Assembly: GCF_019623905.1 (NCBI RefSeq) | Contig: NZ_CP069370.1 | Span: 3,044,001-3,108,000 of the forward strand | Source: Neotabrizicola shimadae | Lineage (GTDB): Bacteria > Pseudomonadota > Alphaproteobacteria > Rhodobacterales > Rhodobacteraceae | DNA length: 64,000 bases | Direction of reading: 5' to 3' | Shown: positions 53,977 to 63,287 of the stretch, piece by piece | Layout of the letters: each line of letters starts with the position of its first letter | How positions within the stretch are numbered: position 1 is the stretch's first letter | Translations under genes and position numbers: made by a program | The notes under the pieces: generated by a model | What the model was told of the DNA's origin: nothing | Database searches by the model: none | What the model saw: only the letters and a program-made list of their open reading frames with translations

Positions 53977-55152
53977 ATGTCCGGTCTGAAGATCGCCGTC
54001 GCCGGCCTCGGCTATGTCGGCCTGTCCAACGCCGTGCTCCTGTCCCGGCACAACGACGTCATCGCCACCGACATCGACCCCTCCCGCGTGGCCAAGGTCA
54101 ACGCCCGCCAAAGCCCGATCATCGACCCCGACATCGAATGCTGGCTGGCCGAGAAACCCCTCCACCTCCGCGCCACCACCGACGCGGCCGAAGCCTTCGC
54201 GGAAGCCGATTACGTCGTCGTCGCCACCCCCACCAACTACGACCCCCAGACCAACTACTTCGACACCTCCAGCGTCGAAGCCGTGATCCGCAAGGTGGCC
54301 GAGGTGAACCCGGAGGCCACCGTGGTCATCAAGTCCACCGTCCCCGTGGGCTACACCGCCCGCCTGAAGGACCGGCTCGGCACCGACCAGGCCATCTTCA
54401 GCCCCGAATTCCTGCGCGAGGGCCGCGCGCTCTACGACAACCTGCACCCCTCGCGCATCGTTGTGGGCGAACGCTCGCCCCGCGCCGAACGCTTCGCCGA
54501 ACTGCTGAGACAGGGCGCCGAAGACCCGTATGTCCCCGTCCTCCTGACAGACCCGTCCGAGGCCGAGGCGATCAAGCTCTTCGCCAACACCTACCTCGCC
54601 ATGCGCGTGGCCTTCTTCAACGAACTCGACAGCTACGCCCTGGCTCATGGCATGAACAGCCGCCAGATCATCGAGGGCGTGGGCCTCGATCCCCGCATTG
54701 GCACGCATTACAACAACCCCTCCTTCGGCTATGGCGGCTACTGCCTGCCCAAGGATTCAAAGCAGTTGCTGGCCAACTACGCCAATGTGCCGCAAAACCT
54801 GATCCAGGCCATCGTCGAGGCGAACCGCACCCGCAAGGATTTCATCGCCGACCAGATCATCGCCCGCCGGCCTGCCCGTGTCGGCGTCTATCGGCTGGTG
54901 ATGAAAGCCGGCTCCGACAATTTCCGCCAGTCCTCGATCCAGGGCATCATGAAGCGCATCAAGGCCAAGGGCATCGAGGTCGTGGTCTTCGAACCCGCGC
55001 TGAAGGAAGACAGTTTCTTCGGCTCGCGCGTGATCCGCGACCTCGCCGCCTTCAAGGCAGACTGCGACATCATCATCGCCAACCGCGCCACGAAGGATCT
55101 CGAAGACGTGGCCGACAAGGTCTTCACCCGCGACCTCTTCGGCGCAGACTGA
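53977..55152 (+). CDS. ugd: UDP-glucose 6-dehydrogenase
   Basis: A 391-residue enzyme of the short Ugd type, oxidising UDP-glucose to UDP-glucuronate for polysaccharides. NAD loop [11 protein letters not shown], the middle domain [14 protein letters not shown], catalytic Cys in [11 protein letters not shown] and C-terminal UDP-binding domain. AAAGGGGAA precedes the ATG at 53977. Could supply glucuronic acid to the exopolysaccharide made by the locus at 1-18631. Convergent with the CHAT gene, 15 bases apart. Confidence 0.95.
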   Translation: MSGLKIAVAGLGYVGLSNAVLLSRHNDVIATDIDPSRVAKVNARQSPIIDPDIECWLAEKPLHLRATTDAAEAFAEADYVVVATPTNYDPQTNYFDTSSVEAVIRKVAEVNPEATVVIKSTVPVGYTARLKDRLGTDQAIFSPEFLREGRALYDNLHPSRIVVGERSPRAERFAELLRQGAEDPYVPVLLTDPSEAEAIKLFANTYLAMRVAFFNELDSYALAHGMNSRQIIEGVGLDPRIGTHYNNPSFGYGGYCLPKDSKQLLANYANVPQNLIQAIVEANRTRKDFIADQIIARRPARVGVYRLVMKAGSDNFRQSSIQGIMKRIKAKGIEVVVFEPALKEDSFFGSRVIRDLAAFKADCDIIIANRATKDLEDVADKVFTRDLFGAD

Positions 55153-55167
55153 ACGTCAGGCCTGCCG

Positions 55168-57852
55168 TCAATCCGGCGCCCCCACCAGGACAAAGGGCGC
55201 CCAATAGGCCGGATGCGACCAGCGCCCCGTAGGGTCCTCCACCATGGCCAGCATCGCCCGACGCTCGGCCTCAGCCGCACCCAGTCCGGGCTCGCGCCCC
55301 ATCAGGCCGAAGGTCTCGGTCATCAGATACGCGGCCGACCGGCTTTCCACCGGCCAGTGGCTGACCAGAAGCCCGCGCGCCCCGGCATAAAGGAAACTCT
55401 GCGCCAGGCCCGAAAGCGCCTCGCCCCCCGGCACGCCGCCCGCCGCCGTGTTGCAGGCCGACAGCACCACGAACCGGGCGTTCAGCGCCAGTTCCGCAAT
55501 CTCGGAAGCCGTCAGCAACCCGTCCTCGCCCCCGCCCGGCGTCAGCGCCAACGCCGGTTCCCCCAGCGTCACCGCGCCCACCACCTCGCCCGACATCAGG
55601 CCATGCGTGGCGAAATACAGAACCCCGGCCTCGTCCAGCGGCGCCGCCTTCACCGCCGCCTCGCTGGCCGCCGCGCCGATATTCAGGCCAGTCGCAGCCC
55701 CCAGGGCAACCGCAACCTCGCGCACCTCGCCCGCTGTCTCGGGCAAGGGCGCCAGCCCGCCCGCACCCTCCGCGCCCAGTGACCCAAGCTCCGGGTCGGC
55801 AAAGGCGACAAAGCCTGCCCCCGGCGCCAGGCGCGCACCGGCCTTGGGGTCGGGCAGGCCCGAAATCGCCGGCAATACCGAAAAGGCAAAACGGCGGATC
55901 GCCCAAGGCGCGCGGGCCGGGTCTGCCTCCGGCGCGGGCTCGGTCAGCAGCAGATGCGGCGGCAGCGCAGCCATCGCCCCGCGCATCTCCACCCACAGAT
56001 GCGCCTTGCCGCCGATCACCGCTTCGACCTGCCCGAAGGTCTGCTCATAAAGCCAATGCGCCGCCGCCATGTCGAAATCCGGCGGTGGCCCCGCGTCCGC
56101 GTCCTCCAGCGCTGCCGCGCCGCGCAGCCCCAGGCGCAGGTCGATCCCCGCCCGCAGCCGCGCCACTGCGTCCTCTACCTCTGGCCCCCCGGCCTGAAAC
56201 GTGTGCCAGTCCAGCGCCTCGCGGCTGACCGCCACCACCAGCCCGGCATCCTGCGGCCCGGTCGGTGGCGCCAGCACCACCAGCGCCTCGTCCGGTTTCA
56301 GCCGGGCACGGATCTCGGCCAGATCCAGAGGCAGCGCCCCGGTCGTGCGCGCCAGTGCCGGGAAGTCCCGTGCCAGCCTTTCCTCCGCTGCCGCCACGGC
56401 CTCCTGATCCGCGCGCACCGCCGCCCGCAGCGCCGCCACCAGTTCCGGGTCGCGGCTGTCCAGCGGCACGGAGGCCACCGCCGCAAGGTTGGCCTGATCC
56501 GCCTGCAGCCGCCCGCGCGCATCGGTCCGCGCCCGCAGCGCCGCCGCCCCGGCATCGGTGCCCGCCGCCAGCCGGTCGGCCAGCAGCCTTTGCGCCGCCG
56601 CGGCACCCGCATCCTGCGTGTCCTGCATCAGCCGCAGCACGCTTTCCACCGCCTCGTCCTCGGTGATCCGCCCGGAAACCACCGCCTCGTACAGCACATA
56701 GGTCAACTGGCTGCGCATTTCGGGCAGGGCATGGCCCTCCATCGCGTCGATCTCGGCCATCGCACCCGCCAGATCGCCCCGGCTGGCCAGCAGCACGGCC
56801 AGGCTCATCCGCGCCCGCAGCAGATCCAGCGTGTCGGCGCCATAGACCGCCGACCAGCTGTCCACCGTCTGCCGCAACAGCCCCACCGCCTCGTCTGCGC
56901 CCGGCGCCTCCGGCGCATCGCCGGCCAAGGCCACCGCCAGAGGAAAGGCCAGATCGCCCCAGACCGGCGCGTCAGGGCCATAGACCTGCGCCACCTCGTC
57001 CATCAGCGGGCGCACCAGCGGCCCCACCTCAATGCCACGCCCGATCTGCACCAGAAGCCCGGCCTGCCGAGCCACGGCGGCCAGACGCATCGGCACCATG
57101 CGCGGATGCTTGATCGCGGCAAACTGCCGGTCCAGCGCTGCCACCGCCTCGGCAAGGATGTCAACCGCCGCTTCGGCCTCTCCCTGACCGGCCAGGAAAT
57201 CGGCCCACCCCACCAGAGCCATTGCCCGCAAGGCCAGTGACGTGGGATCGTCCCTTGTCCCAAGCCGTTCGTCCAGTCTGGCATAGGCGTCCACGGCCAC
57301 CTGAACCTCGCCCGTCTCGGCTGCCAGCCCGGCCTGCACCAGACGCAATTCGTCGCCCGCCAGCGCATCGGGCGGCAAGCGCGTGTCGGCCTCGGTCAGC
57401 GCCTCCGACACCAGCGCCAGCGCCTCCTCCGCGCGCCCCTTGGCCCGCAGCGCCACCGCATAGGCCGCCACCGCGCGATAGATCAGCGGGTCGTCGCCGG
57501 GCAGGACACGAAGGCCGGTCTCCACGATGGCCCGGCCCCGGGCGACACCCTCGTCCACCCGGCCCTGCAAGGTGGCGGTCATGGTCAGGATGCGCCCGAT
57601 CTCCACCGCCTCGCGGCTCTCGGTGCCAAAGCTCGCGTTGACCACTGCCTCAACCTGAAGGGCAAGCTCCTCGGCCTGGGCATAGTCGCCCGAACCGGTG
57701 ACGATCCGGTCCAGCATGTCGGCCATCTCGGTCACATCGGCAGATGCAAGAGCGTCGTCCTGCGCCCTCGCCTCTCCCGCCGCCAGCGCCGCGATTACCG
57801 TCAGCGCCAGCACGAGCCGGGGCCGGCGGCGCAGGGGGCGCCCCTTGGACAA
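55168..57852 (-). CDS. Exported CHAT-domain protein with helical-repeat N terminus
   Basis: An 894-residue protein. A signal peptide (basic RRRPR, hydrophobic LVLALTVIAALAA, cleavage after ARA near residue 30) is followed by a long Ala/Leu/Glu-rich helical region (about 40-560) of TPR-like repeats and a C-terminal CHAT domain, a caspase/separase relative. The catalytic dyad is intact: His750 in FATHG and Cys800 in LSACNTAAGG. Export of a CHAT protease-like protein is a notable arrangement; the repeats probably bind a partner. The TTG at 57852 is preferred because it gives a complete signal peptide; it lies inside repeat copy 3. No dedicated partner gene is adjacent. Confidence 0.88.
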   Translation of the reverse strand: MSKGRPLRRRPRLVLALTVIAALAAGEARAQDDALASADVTEMADMLDRIVTGSGDYAQAEELALQVEAVVNASFGTESREAVEIGRILTMTATLQGRVDEGVARGRAIVETGLRVLPGDDPLIYRAVAAYAVALRAKGRAEEALALVSEALTEADTRLPPDALAGDELRLVQAGLAAETGEVQVAVDAYARLDERLGTRDDPTSLALRAMALVGWADFLAGQGEAEAAVDILAEAVAALDRQFAAIKHPRMVPMRLAAVARQAGLLVQIGRGIEVGPLVRPLMDEVAQVYGPDAPVWGDLAFPLAVALAGDAPEAPGADEAVGLLRQTVDSWSAVYGADTLDLLRARMSLAVLLASRGDLAGAMAEIDAMEGHALPEMRSQLTYVLYEAVVSGRITEDEAVESVLRLMQDTQDAGAAAAQRLLADRLAAGTDAGAAALRARTDARGRLQADQANLAAVASVPLDSRDPELVAALRAAVRADQEAVAAAEERLARDFPALARTTGALPLDLAEIRARLKPDEALVVLAPPTGPQDAGLVVAVSREALDWHTFQAGGPEVEDAVARLRAGIDLRLGLRGAAALEDADAGPPPDFDMAAAHWLYEQTFGQVEAVIGGKAHLWVEMRGAMAALPPHLLLTEPAPEADPARAPWAIRRFAFSVLPAISGLPDPKAGARLAPGAGFVAFADPELGSLGAEGAGGLAPLPETAGEVREVAVALGAATGLNIGAAASEAAVKAAPLDEAGVLYFATHGLMSGEVVGAVTLGEPALALTPGGGEDGLLTASEIAELALNARFVVLSACNTAAGGVPGGEALSGLAQSFLYAGARGLLVSHWPVESRSAAYLMTETFGLMGREPGLGAAEAERRAMLAMVEDPTGRWSHPAYWAPFVLVGAPD

Positions 57853-57930
57853 GTATGAAGTCCAAGTTAATACGCCTCGCCAAGCCCTTGATTTTGCTGG
57901 ATCGGCCAAGGCGTCCGAGCTCGGACGCCT
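57844..57930 (-). repeat. Dispersed repeat, copy 3, between SMP-30 gene and CHAT gene
   Basis: Minus-strand order: palindrome of 22 bp (core GGCGTCCGAGCTCGGACGCC, 57929-57910) overlapping the TAG stop, an 18-nt spacer ending in AAAA, box TCAAGGGCTTGGCG, six bases, ATTAACTTGGACTT (identical to copy 1). Distally CTTGGAC and GTCCAAG (57844-57866) form an inverted repeat that includes the CHAT start codon. Confidence 0.85.
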
Positions 57931-58792
57931 ACAGCCGGACCAGGGGCACCGGCTGCCCCTTCGCCACGCCCTCCGCCGCAAAGGTCATCCCCCCCTGCGG
58001 CCAGGACGGCCGCTCCGCCTCGCTCAGCCCGACCCGCGCCGAGGTGCAGAAAAGGGTCGTCAGGTCCGCCCCCCCGAAGGCCGGGCAGGTGGTATGGGGC
58101 GCCGGGAAGGGCACCGCCTTCAGGAACCGCCCGTCCGGCCCATAGGCCGCCACACGCGCCCCCTCCCAGAAGGCCAGCCACAGCACCCCTTCGGCATCCA
58201 TCACCGCCCCGTCGGGCAGGAGCATCTCCTCGGTGAAGTCCAGGAACACCTCCGGCTCCCCCGCCGGCCAGCCGTCCGGGTCCAGCGCCACCCGCATGAC
58301 CCGATGGCTCGGCGTATCGCTGAAGCAGGCCACCCGCCCGTCCGGCGAGAAGCTGATGGAATTGGTCACCCCGAACCCGGTGTAAAGCCGCCGCAGCTCC
58401 CCCTTGAAGAACCGGTAGATCGAGCCCCGCTTCGGTTCGTCCGGCCCCTCGACCTTGCCCATCGTCCCGATCCAGAACCCGCCCATCGGATCCGCCCGCC
58501 CATCGTTGGACCGCGTCGCGGGATCATCCGCCTCCAGCCCCACCACATCCCGCCGCGCCCCGGTCTCCAGGTTGAACCGGAACAGCGCGGTCTCCGAAGC
58601 GACCAAGAGCTCGTCCCGGTCGATCACGCCCGCGGCCGAGACCATCTCGGGGAACACCCACTCCCGCGCACCCTCTGCCCCGCGGCACATGAGCCGCCGG
58701 CCCAGGATGTCAAACCAGAACAACTGGCCCCGCAGCGGATGCCAGAACGGCCCCTCCCCCAGCTCGCAAACCCGGTCGTCGAACACGGTCAT
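57929..58792 (-). CDS. SMP-30/gluconolactonase family lactonase
   Basis: A 287-residue six-bladed beta-propeller lactonase. LGEGPFWHPL (metal-binding Glu), SNDGRADPMGGFWIG (Asn/Asp ligands) and PDGAVMDAEG (Asp ligand) are the family's metal and active-site positions. In this operon it probably hydrolyses galactonolactone or a related sugar lactone. ATG at 58792; starts two bases after the dgoA stop codon. The stop codon is part of repeat copy 3. Confidence 0.92.
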   Translation of the reverse strand: MTVFDDRVCELGEGPFWHPLRGQLFWFDILGRRLMCRGAEGAREWVFPEMVSAAGVIDRDELLVASETALFRFNLETGARRDVVGLEADDPATRSNDGRADPMGGFWIGTMGKVEGPDEPKRGSIYRFFKGELRRLYTGFGVTNSISFSPDGRVACFSDTPSHRVMRVALDPDGWPAGEPEVFLDFTEEMLLPDGAVMDAEGVLWLAFWEGARVAAYGPDGRFLKAVPFPAPHTTCPAFGGADLTTLFCTSARVGLSEAERPSWPQGGMTFAAEGVAKGQPVPLVRL

Positions 58793-58793
58793 C

Positions 58794-59405
58794 TCAGGCC
58801 CCCTTCGCTTCTTCCCAGGCCGCCACCATCTCGGCCGCACGCCGGCCCACCTCGGCCGCATCCAGCCCCGGAACGTAAAGCGCGGTCCCGATGCCGAAGC
58901 CATCCGCACCGGCCTTCATCCAGGTGCCGAAGTTCGAGGCCCCCGCCCCGCCCACGGCATAGACCTGGCACCCCTTGGGCAGCACCGCCCGGATCGCCTT
59001 CAGCCCCTCGGGTCCGATCAGGCTCGCCGGAAAGATCTTCAGCCCGTCCGCCCCCGCCTTCAGCGCGACGAAGCACTCGGTCGGGGTCATTACCCCCGGC
59101 CAGCTGTCCAAGCCCCGCGCCTTGGTGGCCATGATCACCTCGGGGTCGCAGTTGGGCGACACGATCAGCCGCCCCCCCGCATCCGCCACTTCGGCCACGT
59201 CCTTCACCGTCAGCACCGTGCCCGCCCCGATCTGGGCATGGGCGCCGAACGCCCTGGACATGGCCGCGATCGAGGTCATCGGGTGGGGCGAGTTCAGCGG
59301 CACCTCGATGCGAGTGATGCCGGCGGAAATCAGAGCCTCGGCCACTGGCACGGCTTCATCAGGGGTGATGCCGCGCAGGATGGCGATAAGCGGGCGATGG
59401 GTCAT
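58794..59405 (-). CDS. dgoA: 2-dehydro-3-deoxy-6-phosphogalactonate aldolase
   Basis: A 203-residue class I KDPG/KDPGal aldolase. IAILRG at the N terminus, catalytic Glu in RIEVPLNSP (the PLNSP form is typical of the galactonate enzyme), [13 protein letters not shown], and the Schiff-base Lys in [11 protein letters not shown]. Splits KDPGal to pyruvate and glyceraldehyde-3-phosphate. The ATG at 59405 overlaps the dgoK stop by four bases. Confidence 0.95.
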   Translation of the reverse strand: MTHRPLIAILRGITPDEAVPVAEALISAGITRIEVPLNSPHPMTSIAAMSRAFGAHAQIGAGTVLTVKDVAEVADAGGRLIVSPNCDPEVIMATKARGLDSWPGVMTPTECFVALKAGADGLKIFPASLIGPEGLKAIRAVLPKGCQVYAVGGAGASNFGTWMKAGADGFGIGTALYVPGLDAAEVGRRAAEMVAAWEEAKGA

Positions 59406-60298
59406 GCAAGAAGCTCCCGTGCAAGGGCGGTCAGGCCCGCCAGCGTGCAGTCCGTGGCGGGCAGGATGCGGGCGGTGACGCCCTGGGCGGCAAGCGCACG
59501 GGCGTAAGCCGAGGACAGCCCCTCTGCCCCCACAAGCGCGACCGGCTGGCCCAGCCAGTAGGGCTTTGCCGCCGCAAGTTCGGCGCCGATCAGAAGGCCG
59601 GAGAGCCGCGACCGCGCCGCAAGGGGCGTGAGCCCGTGCAACAGGCCCTCTGCCCGCAGACGGAAGAGGCGGGCGGCAAGGTCGTTCGGCCGCGACAGGG
59701 CCTCGTCCACGCCTGCGTCGAAGGCCGCACCATCGAAGCCATCGGGCGCCATGCCATGCCGCAGCACTGACTGGGTGGACAGGAGGGCGAACAACTCGCC
59801 CGTCATGAAGGTCTCGAAGCTGACCACCTCGCCGGCGCTGACCTGTGTCCATTTGGCATGGGTGCCCGGCAGGCAGAGCACGCCGTCGAAGCCAGGGTTC
59901 AGCGCCAATGCGCCCGCGATCTGGGTCTCCTCGCCGCGCATCACGTCGGCGGGGCGGTCCTGGCTCAGGCCCGGCGCAATGTGAACGTGGATACGGGAAT
60001 CTGATGTAGGCGCCGGCGTCATCTGCGCCGCCGATACCGGCGTGCAGGGCACAGCGCGGTAGGCCGCCTCGATCCAGCCCTGCCGGGCACCTACCATGCC
60101 GCAGGCGATGACCGGCGTAACGCGACCGTCTTCCAACCACGGCGAGACGAGGCGCAGCAGCGCGGGTTCGAAGCCGTCGCGCGACAGGGTGCCCATGCCT
60201 TCGTGGCTTTCGCCGTGGTCGATGACGCCAAGGGTGCCCATGGCCCAGGCGCGCAGGTTGGAAGTGCCCCAGTCAACCGCGATCCAGTCTGCCTTCAC
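59402..60298 (-). CDS. dgoK: 2-dehydro-3-deoxygalactonokinase
   Basis: A 298-residue kinase of the DgoK family: starts [18 protein letters not shown], with [21 protein letters not shown] and CLPGTHAKW, all hallmark motifs. Phosphorylates 2-keto-3-deoxygalactonate at C6. GTG start at 60298 with AGGA seven bases upstream. Upstream in-frame sequence is a shadow of the SDR gene. Coupled to dgoA. Confidence 0.95.
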   Translation of the reverse strand: MKADWIAVDWGTSNLRAWAMGTLGVIDHGESHEGMGTLSRDGFEPALLRLVSPWLEDGRVTPVIACGMVGARQGWIEAAYRAVPCTPVSAAQMTPAPTSDSRIHVHIAPGLSQDRPADVMRGEETQIAGALALNPGFDGVLCLPGTHAKWTQVSAGEVVSFETFMTGELFALLSTQSVLRHGMAPDGFDGAAFDAGVDEALSRPNDLAARLFRLRAEGLLHGLTPLAARSRLSGLLIGAELAAAKPYWLGQPVALVGAEGLSSAYARALAAQGVTARILPATDCTLAGLTALARELLA

Positions 60299-60309
60299 GT
60301 CGCTATCCT

Positions 60310-61080
60310 TTACCCTGTGACGACCACACCGCCGTCGATAACGAGGCACTGGCCTGTCATCATCCGGCTGGATCTCGAGGCGAGGAACAGCACGCCACCC
60401 ACCATGTCCTCGGGGTCGATCGAATCCTTCAGGCACTGCATTTTCAGGTGGTTCGCCAGCGCCTCGGGCGTGACCCACATGTCTTTCTGCTTTTGCGTCA
60501 GCACCCATCCCGGGGCCAGCGCATTCACCCGGATGCGGTCGGGCCCGAATTCGCGCGCAAGGCTCCGGGTCATGCCGGTGATGGCGGCGTTCGAGGCGAT
60601 GTAGGGAACATAGCCGGTATCGGCCATCATGTAGCTGATGGATGAGAAGTTGACGATCGACCCGCCGCCCGCGGCCTGCATCCCGGGAATGACGGCCTGC
60701 GCCGCGAAGAAATACGAACGCAGGTTCACATTCAGGGAGTCATTCCAGAAGGCTTCGTCGATGTCGAGCGTCCTGGCGCGCTGGTCATTCGCCGCGTTAT
60801 TGACAAGCACGGTCACCGGACCATGCGCCTCGGCGGCGCGGGCGATGGCGGTTTTCAGCGCGGCGGTATCGGTGATGTCGCAGGGCTGGAAGAAGGGGCG
60901 GTTGCCCGTCCGCTCGGCCACTTCATCGCAGAAGGCCGAGGCATCGCGGCGCTGGATGAAGGCCACGCGGGCGCCCTGGGCGCAGAAGCCTTCGGTCAGC
61001 GCGGCGCCGATCCCCGAACCGCCGCCGGTGATGAACACCGAGGCGCCCTTGAGATCGGGATAGGTCGCCCCTCCCATCAT
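60310..61080 (-). CDS. SDR family oxidoreductase, candidate sugar dehydrogenase, with Lys-to-Asn active site
   Basis: A 256-residue SDR. Cofactor loop FITGGGSGIG, NNAAND, Ser in NFSSISY and Tyr160 are present, but the catalytic YxxxK reads YIASN, so Asn164 replaces lysine. C terminus LVIDGGVVVTG is ordinary. It starts an operon SDR-dgoK-dgoA-lactonase and, in a De Ley-Doudoroff galactose route, would be the galactose 1-dehydrogenase. The Lys-to-Asn change could mean altered chemistry or loss of activity; a sub-family with this substitution may exist. Confidence 0.88.
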   Translation of the reverse strand: MMGGATYPDLKGASVFITGGGSGIGAALTEGFCAQGARVAFIQRRDASAFCDEVAERTGNRPFFQPCDITDTAALKTAIARAAEAHGPVTVLVNNAANDQRARTLDIDEAFWNDSLNVNLRSYFFAAQAVIPGMQAAGGGSIVNFSSISYMMADTGYVPYIASNAAITGMTRSLAREFGPDRIRVNALAPGWVLTQKQKDMWVTPEALANHLKMQCLKDSIDPEDMVGGVLFLASRSSRMMTGQCLVIDGGVVVTG

Positions 61081-61160
61081 CGCTTCCTCCCCTCGCGACA
61101 GGCCGACTGTGCGGTCGCGCGCATCCTTACGACATCCCCTGTCGGACGCAACCGTTTGCG

Positions 61161-63119
61161 CTAGCGCCCCGTCAGCTCTGCCGTCAGGGCGATGGGGCCG
61201 GCCTGACCCTTCAGCTTGGCGCGGTAGATCACCAGGCCCTCGGACACGCGCATCACATAGGTGCGGGTTTCGGTGAAGGGGATGGATTCGACCCAGTCGA
61301 TCACATCGACCGATGGATCGCGCGGGTCGCCGAGCGACTTGATCCAGGCGCGCGGCCGACCCGGCCCGGCGTTGTAGCCCGAGGCCACCAGCGCCACTGC
61401 GGGGCCGAACTCTTCGACCAGTTGCGCAAGGTAGGCCGTTCCGAGCCTGGCGTTGTAGGTGGGGTCGGTGGTCAACTTCGCGGCCTGGAAGGGCAGCCCC
61501 AGCTTTTCGGCCATGTGACCGGCCGTGGTGGGCAATAGCTGCATCAGCCCCCGTGCATCGGCCGAGCTGCGGGCCGCCGGGTCGAACTCGCTTTCCCGGC
61601 GCGAGATTGCCAGGGCGAAGGCGCGGCTGACCGAAAGCCCGTCCTCGGGGACCATGGCAGGCACCGGGAAGTAGGGGCGCGGCAGGATGGCACCGCGTTC
61701 GGCGGCGGCTTTGGCGATGAGCAGGGCGATATGCGGCTCGCCCCGGTCCGTGGCCCAGGCGGCGAGCTGCTCCAGCTCGGTCTCGTCCAGGCTTTCGGCC
61801 AGATGCAGGGCAAAGCGCTTGGCGAGAGTCCGGTCGCCGGCATCGAGAAGCAGGTTGGCGGCGATGAACACCGAACTTTGCGTGAAGGCGGCCCCCTGCC
61901 AGGGCGGCAGCGGGGAGCCTTCCAGGATCCAGGGGTCCAGCGGGAGGCCGAGCCGTTCCGAGGCCAGAAGGCCGTAATAGCTGGTCTGGTGGCGGGCGGC
62001 AGCGCGGAAATCCTCGGCCGCCTTGTCCTTATTTCCAAGCGCCTCTTCGGCGCGGCCCTGCCAGTACAAAGCGCGTGACAGGCTGATCGGGGTGCTGACG
62101 GCGCGTTGCAGCGCCTCGAAATGCGGAAGGGCCGTGGCAGGGTCGTTCAGCTTGCGCAGCGCGATGAAGCCCGCAAGGAATTCGAGGTCGGCATAGTCGG
62201 CGCCGGAGGTCAGACCGTTGCGGGCGGCCACCTGGTAGGCTTCGGAAAGCTCGCCGTCCCGCATCAGCTGCCGGGCAAGGTTGGCGCGACGGGGCGCCCA
62301 GGCTTCGGGACGCCCCAAGCCATCGGGCATGGAGGACCGCTCCAGGATCAGCGCGGCGGCATCGGCGTAGCGGCTCTTGTTCATGCGCCACAGAAAGCGG
62401 TCGAAGGCCAGCCCGGCATCTGCCGCCAACGCCTTCGGCACCGCTTCGATGCGGGCATTCACGCCGGGTTCGTTGTCCTGCAGGGCAAGGCGCGCGGCAG
62501 CAAGCGCGCGGCGGTCATCTGGCAGCAGCGGCAACATGCGGCGGGCCTCGGCGCGGTCGCCGTCCCACATCAGGCGGTCGGTGCGCGCCCAGTGCAGATC
62601 TTGCAGGGCAGGACCCTGAGCGGCGAGCATCGACGCCTGTTCATCCGGCGTGAAGGACAGGTCCACCCAGGCCCGGCGCGCCGCCTCGCGCGCGGCGCCT
62701 TGCTGGCCAACCGCTGACAGGGCCGAGATATAGGCCAGGGCACCGGCAGCCGTTTCCGGCGCCGTGCCGTTGAAATAGGCGATGACCCGTTCGGGCGTAG
62801 TTGACCGGGCGACGGCAACCTCGCCCTTCTCCTTCAGCAGCGGCAGGCCGGGCCAGTCGGCGCGGCGCACCAGGAAATCCTCGTACTCGCCCAGAAGCCC
62901 CTCGCCCGCACGCAGGACCTGCCATTCCACGATGTCCTGCCCAACGGGGCCCGCCGCCATGGCCGCGGCTTCGGCCCCTTCCCAATCCTGCGAGGCGGTT
63001 TCGGACAGGGCTGCCTTCAGCGCCGCCGCTTCGTCGGCGCGCAGGCCCTGGGGCAGGGCAAGGAACGTCAGGGCCAGTGCCGCAAAGGAGCGGGAGATGC
63101 GTCGCAGGAACAGGGTCAT
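61161..63119 (-). CDS. slt: Soluble lytic murein transglycosylase
   Basis: A 652-residue periplasmic enzyme: signal peptide (LRRISRSFAALALTFLALP, cleavage near residue 28), a superhelical ring of alpha-helices (about 30-470) and the C-terminal SLT domain with catalytic Glu in SRRESEFDP, ARGLMQLLP and SGYNAGPGR. Cleaves peptidoglycan with 1,6-anhydro product. The ATG at 63119 gives a complete signal peptide; the frame continues to 63155 without a better start. Divergent from dapA. Confidence 0.94.
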   Translation of the reverse strand: MTLFLRRISRSFAALALTFLALPQGLRADEAAALKAALSETASQDWEGAEAAAMAAGPVGQDIVEWQVLRAGEGLLGEYEDFLVRRADWPGLPLLKEKGEVAVARSTTPERVIAYFNGTAPETAAGALAYISALSAVGQQGAAREAARRAWVDLSFTPDEQASMLAAQGPALQDLHWARTDRLMWDGDRAEARRMLPLLPDDRRALAAARLALQDNEPGVNARIEAVPKALAADAGLAFDRFLWRMNKSRYADAAALILERSSMPDGLGRPEAWAPRRANLARQLMRDGELSEAYQVAARNGLTSGADYADLEFLAGFIALRKLNDPATALPHFEALQRAVSTPISLSRALYWQGRAEEALGNKDKAAEDFRAAARHQTSYYGLLASERLGLPLDPWILEGSPLPPWQGAAFTQSSVFIAANLLLDAGDRTLAKRFALHLAESLDETELEQLAAWATDRGEPHIALLIAKAAAERGAILPRPYFPVPAMVPEDGLSVSRAFALAISRRESEFDPAARSSADARGLMQLLPTTAGHMAEKLGLPFQAAKLTTDPTYNARLGTAYLAQLVEEFGPAVALVASGYNAGPGRPRAWIKSLGDPRDPSVDVIDWVESIPFTETRTYVMRVSEGLVIYRAKLKGQAGPIALTAELTGR

Positions 63120-63246
63120 GGGGCCGAGTCTGCCCGCGCGATTGCAGACCCGCAAGCCACGAAGCCGTCAACTGCCCCTGCCATCGGCGGGCCTTTGCAA
63201 AGCCCCCCTCTGCCGCTAAGGAAGCCCACGTTTGCCATGCGGACGA

Positions 63247-63261
63247 CTCATCGCGGATGAG
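63247..63261 (+). promoter_or_regulatory. Inverted repeat in the dapA leader
   Basis: CTCATC-GCG-GATGAG, a perfect 6-bp dyad, 27 bases before the dapA ATG and 10 before its AAAGGAGA ribosome binding site. Possible operator or leader hairpin; function unknown. Confidence 0.35.
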
Positions 63262-63287
63262 CCCGCCACACCAAAGGAGAGCGCACC

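Noticed and set aside
55168-57852. Type III-E CRISPR-like (TPR-CHAT) or gasdermin-linked defence system
   Set aside because: No CRISPR array, cas gene or gasdermin-like gene lies nearby, and the protein has a signal peptide.
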